Part shown: positions 1-5,267 of the stretch, in pieces
Layout: the number at the start of each line of letters is the position of its first letter
How positions within the stretch are numbered: position 1 is the stretch's first letter
NCBI GenBank assembly: GCA_039916225.1
Contig: JBDSLU010000554.1
Location: 1 to 10,771, forward strand
From: JBDSLU01 sp039916225
GTDB lineage: Bacteria > Acidobacteriota > Vicinamibacteria > Vicinamibacterales > Vicinamibacteraceae
Direction: 5' to 3'
Length of the DNA stretch: 10,771 nt
The notes under the pieces: generated by a model
Database searches by the model: none
What the model was told of the DNA's origin: nothing
Seen by the model: the letters and a program-made list of their open reading frames with translations, nothing else
Made by a program: the position numbers and the translations under genes

Positions 1-21
1 GAGCCCGCGACAGGAGCGACG

Positions 22-921
22 ATGGAATTCACTAGACGCGACGCACTCACCGCCGTAGGGCTCACGGCAGTCTCGGCCACGCTGATGGCGAGTCAGGCGG
101 CGGCACGCGAGGCGGCCGCGCAGCAGATGCCCGGGGCGATGCCGATTCGCAAGCCGACCAAGAAGCGAATCACCCAATCGGTCTGCCAGTGGTGCTACCG
201 GCAGATGGACATCAAGGCCTTTTACAAAGGTGTGGTCGATCGCGGCCTGACCGCCGTCGATCTGCTCAACGAGGAGCAGTGGACCGTCGCCAAGGGCGAG
301 TTCGGGCTGACCTGTTCGATGGCCTACGTCGGTGCCGGCGGCATCAACGAGGGCCTGAACAACCCCAAGCACCACGAGACGCTGATCAACGCCTTCAAGA
401 CCGGCCTGCCCAAGCTGAAGGCGGCCGGCTTCCCGAACGCCATCTGCTTCTTCGGCAAGCGCGACGGGATGTCGGACTACGACGGGATCAAGAACTCGAT
501 CGCCTGCCTCAAGCAGATCAAGCCGATCGCCGAGGACAACGGCGTCACCGTCAACATCGAGCTGCTGAACAGCAAGGTCAACCACCCCGACTACATCGGC
601 GACAACACGCCCTACGGCGCGGCCATCGTCGCCGCGATCGACTCGCCCAACATCAAGCTGCTCTACGACATCTACCACATGCAGATCATGGAAGGCGATG
701 TCATCGCGACGCTGACCAAGTACAAGGATCAGATCGGCCACTACCACACCGGCGGTGTGCCTGGCCGCAACGAGCTCGACGCGACGCAGGAGCTGAACTG
801 GCCGGCGGTCGTCGAGGCGATCATCGCCACCGGCTACAAGGGCCACTTCGCGCACGAGTTCATCCCCAAGCGCGATCCGATGACGTCGCTGGGCGAAGCG
901 GTCACCTTGTGCGACGTCTAA
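22..921 (+). CDS. Tat-exported hydroxypyruvate isomerase-like TIM-barrel protein
   Basis: 299-aa sugar phosphate isomerase/epimerase-fold protein most like hydroxypyruvate isomerase (Hyi, hydroxypyruvate to tartronate semialdehyde). The start is supported by AGGAG at 12-16, five bases before the ATG. Residues 1-28 form a twin-arginine signal (TRRDALTAVG, then a hydrophobic run ending AAA), so the protein probably acts folded in the periplasm, unlike cytosolic E. coli Hyi. Barrel residues seen: Glu180 in NIELLNSK, Asp216 and His219 in LLYDIYHMQ, His240/His242 in GHYHTGG, and Glu279 in HEFIPK; the two Glu match the expected acid/base and metal-binding positions of the family. Length is about 30-40 aa over cytosolic Hyi, accounted for by the leader. 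Followed by two co-directional genes. The true substrate is unknown: exported paralogues in Acidobacteria are often annotated Hyi but may act on keto-sugars. Family call sure, reaction not. Confidence 0.9.
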   Translation: MEFTRRDALTAVGLTAVSATLMASQAAAREAAAQQMPGAMPIRKPTKKRITQSVCQWCYRQMDIKAFYKGVVDRGLTAVDLLNEEQWTVAKGEFGLTCSMAYVGAGGINEGLNNPKHHETLINAFKTGLPKLKAAGFPNAICFFGKRDGMSDYDGIKNSIACLKQIKPIAEDNGVTVNIELLNSKVNHPDYIGDNTPYGAAIVAAIDSPNIKLLYDIYHMQIMEGDVIATLTKYKDQIGHYHTGGVPGRNELDATQELNWPAVVEAIIATGYKGHFAHEFIPKRDPMTSLGEAVTLCDV

Positions 922-974
922 CGGAGCGCTGCCGCCCGCGTGCGGCCGCCGCGGCGACGCTGTGTGACGTCTAG
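904..974 (+). repeat. Duplicated 3' tail of the isomerase gene (imperfect direct repeat)
   Basis: The last five codons plus stop of the isomerase gene (904-921, TLCDV-stop) recur 53 bp downstream at 957-974, again reading TLCDV-stop but in another frame relative to the first gene. The differences (acc/acg, ttg/ctg, tgc/tgt, taa/tag) are all synonymous. Weaker similarity reaches back to 895/948. It looks like the leftover 3' end of a second isomerase copy, though chance in GC-rich DNA is possible for such a short match. Confidence 0.45.
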
Positions 975-1263
975 CGATCCGCCGCCGATTGTCTCGACAA
1001 CCGACCGCCACGGCAGGGCCGTGTCGGTCGGTTCGCATGTACGGGTGCTCACGATTCCCGAGTCCGTGATGCAGCCGCTCACGCCCGAGGATCGCGCCGA
1101 TCTCTCGTCGATGCTGGGCGAGGTGTTCGAGGTCTACGAGATCGACGAGTGGGGGCAGGCGTGGGTGCGGAAGTCGTGGCCGGGCTCGCATCGCTATCAC
1201 AGCCTCGGGCTGGACGCCCACGAGATGGAACGGGTGGAAGCCGGGGAGCGCCTGCCGTCGTAA
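940..1263 (+). CDS. Small hypothetical protein with a conserved-looking core
   Basis: Up to 107 aa, soluble, no signal peptide or membrane segment. The part that looks conserved begins near residue 25 (GRAVSVGSHVRVL) and runs through GEVFEVYEIDEWGQAWVRK to SLGLDAHEMERV. This pattern of short beta strands with many charged residues recalls a small SH3-like barrel; I know similar unnamed proteins from other bacteria but no function. The start is uncertain: GTG 940 has GGAG at 923-926 (13-base gap), while GTG 964 and GTG 1021 are in frame and would drop the arginine-rich N-terminus, part of which overlaps the duplicated isomerase tail. Stop is 10 bases before the META-cupin ATG, so the two are probably cotranscribed. 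No function is assigned. Confidence 0.7.
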   Translation: MRPPRRRCVTSSDPPPIVSTTDRHGRAVSVGSHVRVLTIPESVMQPLTPEDRADLSSMLGEVFEVYEIDEWGQAWVRKSWPGSHRYHSLGLDAHEMERVEAGERLPS

Positions 1264-1273
1264 AAGGTGTGCC

Positions 1274-2125
1274 ATGACAATGTTGCTGCTCGCCGTCGCC
1301 GTCGCATGGAGTTCGTCGCTGGTCGGCCAGGTCGCCGACCCGACGTCGCCGCCGCTGCTCGAGACCACGTGGGTCACCATCGAACTGGGCGGCGTGCCGG
1401 TGCCGCTGACGCCGGCCGAGCGCCAGCCGTCGTTGCAGTTCGTCGCCGGCGGTCGCGTCAGCGGCAGTGATGGCTGCAATCGCGTCCGCGCGACCTATAG
1501 GCTCGCCGGCTCCCGGATCACGTTCGGCCCGCTGGCCGCGACGCGGATGGCGTGTCCGGGAACCGAGAGCCTGTCCGGTCGATTCGAAGCGGCGTTGAAG
1601 GGCGCCGTCCGGTGGCGCCTCGCCGGGAGGCGCCTCCAGTTCTTCGGGGCGGACGAGGCACTGCTGATCGCGTTCGAGGCCGGGCGCGGTGGCGCCACGG
1701 CAGGAGAAGAACCGCCGCCCGTGGCGCCGGCCGGGCCGGGATCCCCGGTGCCGCCCACGGCGGCGGCCCCACTGAAGTCGAAAGTGTTCGATTGGGCCTC
1801 GCTGGCGGTCGCGCCGATCCCCAACGGCGAGCGCCGCGCCGTGCTCGACGGGCCGACCGAGACGGTGGACCTGCTGCACGTGCACGTCACGACCTTGGCC
1901 CCGGGCAAGGTCAGCGGCCAGCCGGTGCGGCACCTCCAGGAAGAGGTGCTAATCGTCAAGGACGGGGAAGTCGAGGTGTCGCTCGACGGCACGACGCAGA
2001 AAGCGGGCCCCGGGGCGATCCTCTTCTTCGCGGCAGGCGCGGTCACCGGCCTGCGCAACGTCAGCACGGCGCCGGCGACCTACTACGTCATCTACTACAA
2101 GACGCCGCGGACGCCGAAGGCGTAG
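1274..2125 (+). CDS. Exported META-domain / cupin fusion protein
   Basis: 283 aa. AAAGG at 1263-1267 sits 6 bases before the ATG; a second in-frame ATG at 1280 is possible. Residues 1-20 form a Sec-type signal. Residues about 25-132 are a META (HslJ-like) domain: LLETTWVTIELGG, then SGSDGCNRVRATY with Asp66, Cys68 and Asn69, and the second cysteine Cys94 in TRMACPGTE; the two cysteines may pair. A Pro/Ala-rich linker (about 138-163) leads to a single cupin domain (about 185-279) with HLQEEVLIVKDGEVEV and PGAILFFAAGAVTGLRN. The cupin keeps His220 and Glu223/224 but has Thr258 where the second motif normally has its metal-binding His, so metal binding is doubtful. META domains are linked to envelope stress and lipoprotein-like roles, cupins to small-molecule binding or sugar isomerisation. 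Domain calls are firm; the function of the fusion is unknown. Confidence 0.85.
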   Translation: MTMLLLAVAVAWSSSLVGQVADPTSPPLLETTWVTIELGGVPVPLTPAERQPSLQFVAGGRVSGSDGCNRVRATYRLAGSRITFGPLAATRMACPGTESLSGRFEAALKGAVRWRLAGRRLQFFGADEALLIAFEAGRGGATAGEEPPPVAPAGPGSPVPPTAAAPLKSKVFDWASLAVAPIPNGERRAVLDGPTETVDLLHVHVTTLAPGKVSGQPVRHLQEEVLIVKDGEVEVSLDGTTQKAGPGAILFFAAGAVTGLRNVSTAPATYYVIYYKTPRTPKA

Positions 2126-2132
2126 TCCGCGG

Positions 2133-2288
2133 AACGCCCAACTCCCAACTTCCAACCTCCAAGGCATTCCGAACACCCAACTCCCAAGCCGGACCAGCAA
2201 ATGCAGACGCGCTGGACCGGGCCGAACGGCGAGTTGGGCGTTGGGGGTTGGGAGTGCCTTGGGCGTTGGCAGTTGGCGGTTGGGAGTT
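2133..2288. repeat. Large imperfect inverted repeat of CCCAACTC/TTGGGAGT units
   Basis: Two 55-bp arms, 2133-2187 and 2234-2288, are reverse complements at 45 of 55 positions without a gap, around a 46-base spacer. Each arm is itself a run of short degenerate units (CCCAACT, TCCAACC; on the other arm TTGGGCG, TTGGCAG, TTGGGAG), with a matching CCAAGGC/GCCTTGG core in the middle. It lies between convergent genes, starting 8 bases after one stop and ending 19 bases before the other. It may act as a bidirectional transcription end or be a dispersed intergenic repeat element. No T-run follows it, so it is not a classic intrinsic terminator. Confidence 0.85.
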
Positions 2289-2307
2289 TCGCGCCGACGG
2301 CGCGGCG

Positions 2308-3237
2308 CTACGCCGTGCGCGTGGCGGCGAGCATCGGCTCGGCGGCGGGCAAGCCGGCGGGCTGCGGATGCACGGCCGGATCGATGGCGTGCGCGAGGAT
2401 CTCGAGGCTGTCGACGAGCCGCGGCCCTGGCCGGCTGAAATAGGCGTTGCCGTCGGTGACGTAGACACGGCCGGCGCGGACGGCGGTCAGCGCCTCGAAG
2501 CCGGGCTGACGCGCCAGGATCGGCAGATCGCGCCTGGTGCGCGCCACGTCGAAGCCGCAGCAGGCGATCAGCAGGATCTCGGGATCGGCGGCGCGGACGT
2601 CGTCCCAGGCCAGCGTCCGTGAGCGGGTGCCGGCCGCGCCGAGCAGGGGCTGGCCGCCGGCGAGCGCGATCAGTTCGGGCGTCCAGTGCCCGGAGCTGAA
2701 CGGCGGATCGATCCACTCGAGCAGACCGACGGTGGGCGAGGGCGTCACCTGCCGCGCGCGCGCCGCGACCGCGTCGACACGCGCGCGCAGGGCCGCGACC
2801 ACTTCACGTCCACGGGCTTCGACGCCGGCAGCCTCGGCAACCAGGCCAAGACACGCGAACACGTCGTCGAGACAGGTCGGCTCGAGGTTGACGACGCGCG
2901 GCGGGCCGGGCAGCGCGCAGGCGGCTTCGCGGACTTCGGCGTCGGCGACGGCGCAGACGTCGCACAGCGCCTGCGTGACAATCAGGTCGGGGGCCAGCGC
3001 CTCGAGTGTCGGCAGGTCGAGCGTGTAGAGCGCCTGCTGCGTCTTCAGCCGCTCCCGCACCAGCGCGTCGATGTCGGCGCTGGCGGCGTCGTGCGGGATC
3101 AGCGTCCGCGTGACCTTCGGCAGTGTCGCGACCGTTGCGGGATGGTCGCACTCGTGGGTGACGCCGACGAGCGAAGACTCCAGGCCCAATGCACAGACGA
3201 TTTCCGTGGCGCTGGGCAGCAGCGAGACGATACGCAT
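2308..3237 (-). CDS. BtuF-like substrate-binding-fold protein (putative cobalamin-binding), no signal peptide
   Basis: 309 aa. Class III periplasmic-binding-protein fold (PF01497, the BtuF/FepB group). The start MRIVSLLPSATEIVCALG is the usual first strand of the mature domain; the frame is open further upstream, but that part does not look like protein. Family motifs seen: VGVTHECDHP (24-33), DLIVTQALCDVCAV (84-97), WIDPPFSSGHWTPEL (175-189), ACCGFD (225-230) and SRPGPR (268-273). Homologues are commonly annotated cobalamin-binding or iron-siderophore-binding proteins. No export signal is visible, and no BtuC/BtuD partner is in the window, so it may be a cytosolic ligand-binding protein rather than a transporter part. 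It is the last gene of the minus-strand cluster, 110 bases after the cytochrome gene. No Shine-Dalgarno lies next to the ATG; a strong hairpin does. Ligand unknown. Confidence 0.85.
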   Translation of the reverse strand: MRIVSLLPSATEIVCALGLESSLVGVTHECDHPATVATLPKVTRTLIPHDAASADIDALVRERLKTQQALYTLDLPTLEALAPDLIVTQALCDVCAVADAEVREAACALPGPPRVVNLEPTCLDDVFACLGLVAEAAGVEARGREVVAALRARVDAVAARARQVTPSPTVGLLEWIDPPFSSGHWTPELIALAGGQPLLGAAGTRSRTLAWDDVRAADPEILLIACCGFDVARTRRDLPILARQPGFEALTAVRAGRVYVTDGNAYFSRPGPRLVDSLEILAHAIDPAVHPQPAGLPAAEPMLAATRTA

Positions 3238-3246
3238 CGTTTGTTG

Positions 3247-3273
3247 GCGCCCGCGCGCCTCACGCGCGGGCGC
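3247..3273 (-). promoter_or_regulatory. Perfect GC hairpin just before the BtuF-like start
   Basis: An 11-bp perfect stem (GCGCCCGCGCG at 3247-3257, its complement at 3263-3273) with a 5-base loop ends 9 bases upstream of the ATG. Read on the minus strand the loop is TGAGG, the only Shine-Dalgarno-like bases near this start. It could limit translation of this gene relative to the cytochrome or end part of the upstream transcripts; no T-run follows. Confidence 0.5.
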
Positions 3274-3347
3274 GTCAGCCTTTCTGGCCGCAGCTCGGAG
3301 TCGGTCGGCGCTGGGCGCGCCGCCCGACTGCTGCGGCAGGCTGCATG

Positions 3348-3767
3348 CTATTTCAGCTTCTTGTCGAACTTGCGGACGAACTTGGCGAGGGCGGCGATCT
3401 CGGCCGGCGCCAGCTGTTCCTTGAACGCGACCATCGCCGTGCCGGTGACGCCGTTGGTGATGGTCGTCTGGACGGCCTTGAGCGTCGCGCCGTGCTTCCA
3501 GATGCCGTCGGCGAAGCTCATGTTCGGCATGATCTGCGAGTTGCCGTCGGCCATGTGGCAGGCCTGGCACTTGGCTTCGTAGAGCGCCTTGCCGTCGACC
3601 TTGACGGCAGCCGCCGGCTTGCCGGCACCGTCGGCGGCCTGCGCTGCCGGCGTGGCGATCACGGCGAAGGCCAGGGCGAGGGCAGCGCCGGCAGAACACG
3701 CGAGGGCGCCGAACCGGCGCGTCGTCGTCGAATCGGGAGTCGTCATGCGTCGATCTTGCCTCGTCAT
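3348..3767 (-). CDS. Small exported monoheme c-type cytochrome
   Basis: 139 aa. The start at 3767 overlaps the DUF6807 stop as ATGA, which argues for translational coupling and for this ATG over the in-frame ATG at 3746 (132 aa). GAAGAAG lies about 8 bases upstream. Residues 1-44 are a signal peptide (RRFGALACSAGAALALAF, cleavage near AAQA-A). One heme site: Cys67-Gln-Ala-Cys70-His71. The distal axial ligand is probably Met112 in GTAMVAFKEQLAPAEI, the standard class I arrangement; the last helix is ALAKFVRKF. It is a periplasmic electron carrier of the cytochrome c6/cbb3-subunit-III-like group. Its partner dehydrogenase is not in the window; in related bacteria such cytochromes sit beside sugar-oxidising enzymes, which fits the neighbours but is inference. 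Confidence 0.92.
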   Translation of the reverse strand: MTRQDRRMTTPDSTTTRRFGALACSAGAALALAFAVIATPAAQAADGAGKPAAAVKVDGKALYEAKCQACHMADGNSQIMPNMSFADGIWKHGATLKAVQTTITNGVTGTAMVAFKEQLAPAEIAALAKFVRKFDKKLK

Positions 3768-4855
3768 CGTACGGCTTCTTCGATCCAGGTCTGGTACTGC
3801 TTCTCCATGTCGTCCGGCGTCAGCGCCCGATCGGCGATGAGCACGCGGTAGCGGAACAGCTGGTTCTGCCCGCGCTTCAGCAGGAAGTCGAGCTTCTCCT
3901 TGCCCTCGCTGAACACCGCCTGGCCGAGCGGGTTGGCGGCGAACAAGCCGTAGCCGCGCGCGTGCCAGTAGGTGGGGAAGCCGGGGTTGCCGGGATGGTC
4001 CAGGATGGCGATGGTCACCGGGCGGCCCTCGACCGTCCCGCCGAGCGTCGTCCACTTGCCGCGCGTCCCCCAGACCTTGCCGCCCGACTTGCCCTCGCTG
4101 CTGGTATAGACGCCGGTGACGCCGGTCGGGTCGAGGGCGTCGGTCTTGGTGACCTTGCCGGCGGAGTCGACGAACTCGCCGCCCTTCTCGGCCGGGTCCT
4201 CGAGGGCGCGGCGGACGCGCAGGCCGAGCATGCCTTCCTTGTTGTCGGTGAACTTGACGTCCTGGCCGGCAGCCCGGAGGTAGGTGGCGCGATCGATGAT
4301 GCGCAGCCCGTCGGCGGTCGCCCGGAAGGTGAACGTGGTGTCCTCGTCGACCAGTGGCGTCCCGTTCTGGGCGGTCACCCAGCGCGTCCGCACGCCGAGT
4401 TCGGCGTGGCCGCGGCCGCTGTCCATCTTGGTCACGCCGCTGTGGATGATGCGGCCCATCTTGTCGAGGCGCGCCGCATCGATGGCCGTCGAGTGGTTCC
4501 AGAAGTCGTAGCCGTTGACGTCGCCGTAGTTGAACCACAGCCCGACGTGGTGGGGGTGGTCGGACCGCTCGCCGGCGGCCGGCGGGAAGCCGCGCGTCAG
4601 GACGATGCCGTCGCCGCTGCGAATCGGGTAGAGCGTCGGCTTCTTCAGCGAGCCCGGCCAGATGTACGAGGTGAACGGCTTGCCGTCGACGAGCACGTCG
4701 ATACGCGCCTGGCTGCCGGGGTGAGACAGCGTCACCCGCGGCAGCGGCGCATCGGGCGCCGGCCGTTTGTCTTCGGCGGCCAGGCCGGCCACCGAGGCGA
4801 TCGCCGTGGCCACCAGGACGAGGGCGGCGGCGTAGCCGGCCCGGAAAGCGAACAA
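3764..4855 (-). CDS. DUF6807 (PmoA family) exported protein
   Basis: About 363 aa from TTG 4855; the frame is open up to GTG 4963 (399 aa). I prefer the later start because MFAFRAGYAAALVLVATAIA is a clean signal peptide and what precedes it resembles another protein; GTG 4870 is a third option, and none has a good ribosome binding site. Counting from 4963, the family signature is at 134-156: SDHPHHVGLWFNYGDV followed by NGYDFWNH, the His-rich patch typical of DUF6807/PmoA proteins. Also present are WPGSLKKPTLYPIRSGDG (102-119) and a late HPGNPGFPTYWHARGYGLFAANP. These are all-beta proteins, often encoded near sugar isomerases and Gfo/Idh/MocA oxidoreductases in Acidobacteria and Planctomycetes. 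The biochemical role is not established; the name PmoA does not mean methane monooxygenase here. Its stop overlaps the cytochrome start. Confidence 0.88.
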   Translation of the reverse strand: MFAFRAGYAAALVLVATAIASVAGLAAEDKRPAPDAPLPRVTLSHPGSQARIDVLVDGKPFTSYIWPGSLKKPTLYPIRSGDGIVLTRGFPPAAGERSDHPHHVGLWFNYGDVNGYDFWNHSTAIDAARLDKMGRIIHSGVTKMDSGRGHAELGVRTRWVTAQNGTPLVDEDTTFTFRATADGLRIIDRATYLRAAGQDVKFTDNKEGMLGLRVRRALEDPAEKGGEFVDSAGKVTKTDALDPTGVTGVYTSSEGKSGGKVWGTRGKWTTLGGTVEGRPVTIAILDHPGNPGFPTYWHARGYGLFAANPLGQAVFSEGKEKLDFLLKRGQNQLFRYRVLIADRALTPDDMEKQYQTWIEEAVR

Positions 4856-5077
4856 TGACTGGACGATCACCCATCCACGATAGCCCACGTCGGCGAGGGC
4901 CGTGAAGGCGCCGGGCAGCCGTTCGCCCAAGTTGCCCAAGTGATGGTGGTAGACCACTGTCACCCCAAGGACCTGGTCCGGTCGCCCAGGGTCGTCAAGC
5001 AGGCCGCCCTACGGCCAGACCGCCGCCCCCGCCGAGCCCGCGCCGAAGGTCGTCGGAAAGTCACATCGAGTGGGCAT
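4856..5077 (-). pseudogene. Probable remnant of a sugar isomerase (IolE-like), fused in frame to DUF6807
   Basis: The frame leading into the DUF6807 gene reads, after a TAG at 5009-5011, LGVTVVYHHHLGN and soon after AFTALADVGYRGWVIVQ. The first resembles the central YHHHMGT region of inosose dehydratase (IolE) and related epimerases; the second resembles their C-terminal aL.daGYdGWvvvE helix-strand. In an intact protein these lie roughly 100 residues apart; here only about 7 residues separate them, so an internal deletion is likely. A possible original start, ATG 5075-5077, lies in the same frame but is cut off by the TAG. The match is by eye only. The alternative is that this is merely an N-terminal extension or non-coding. 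Confidence 0.4.
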
Positions 5078-5113
5078 CGTTGATCGTCCGTTACGACACG
5101 GGCGGTACCACCG

Positions 5114-5160
5114 TTGTGTCATATTTATTTGATTCGCGACTACAAGTAAATCAAGCCGGT
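5114..5160. promoter_or_regulatory. AT-rich block in the divergent intergenic region, candidate promoter/operator
   Basis: The stretch 5114-5155 is strikingly AT-rich for this window and lies between the divergent minus-strand cluster and the receptor gene. It contains a 6-bp dyad TTGATT (5129-5134) / AATCAA (5149-5154) with 14 bases between. No convincing -35/-10 pair with 16-18 bp spacing could be fixed on either strand, so only the region is marked. Confidence 0.35.
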
Positions 5161-5180
5161 CTATGTTGGAGCACCGGCTT
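5153..5180 (+). promoter_or_regulatory. 8-bp hairpin in the receptor leader
   Basis: AAGCCGGT (5153-5160) and ACCGGCTT (5173-5180) are perfect complements around a 12-base loop, about 90 bases upstream of the receptor ATG. It may be an operator or a 5' leader stem. Confidence 0.4.
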
Positions 5181-5219
5181 TACCAGTCGACTGCGCACAT
5201 GCTACCGCTACGCGTCCGC

Positions 5220-5231
5220 GACCGGCCGGTC
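5220..5231. promoter_or_regulatory. 12-bp perfect palindrome GACCGGCCGGTC
   Basis: A self-complementary 12-mer 36 bases upstream of the receptor start. It shares the ACCGG core with the hairpin at 5153-5180, so the two may be sites for one regulator; in GC-rich DNA a chance origin is also possible. Confidence 0.3.
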
Positions 5232-5267
5232 TGCAAGTTTCCGTGGCTTGTTTTGAAGGAGAGGCTC

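Noticed and set aside
189..974. 261-aa plus-strand open frame overlapping the isomerase gene
   Set aside because: Arg/Gln/Asp-rich shadow of the isomerase; only its last residues (TLCDV) are notable, and they are reported as the repeat.
2133..2288. CRISPR array from the repeated CCCAACTC units
   Set aside because: Units are 7-8 bp, degenerate and without spacers, and are arranged as two opposed arms.
3238..3347. Cobalamin riboswitch ahead of the BtuF-like gene
   Set aside because: The gap is only 110 bases and I see no B12-box-like GCCACTG element; only a simple hairpin.
5163..5267. 35-residue N-terminal extension of the receptor from ATG 5163
   Set aside because: A strong Shine-Dalgarno and a signal peptide support ATG 5268; the extension would bury the signal and covers a hairpin.
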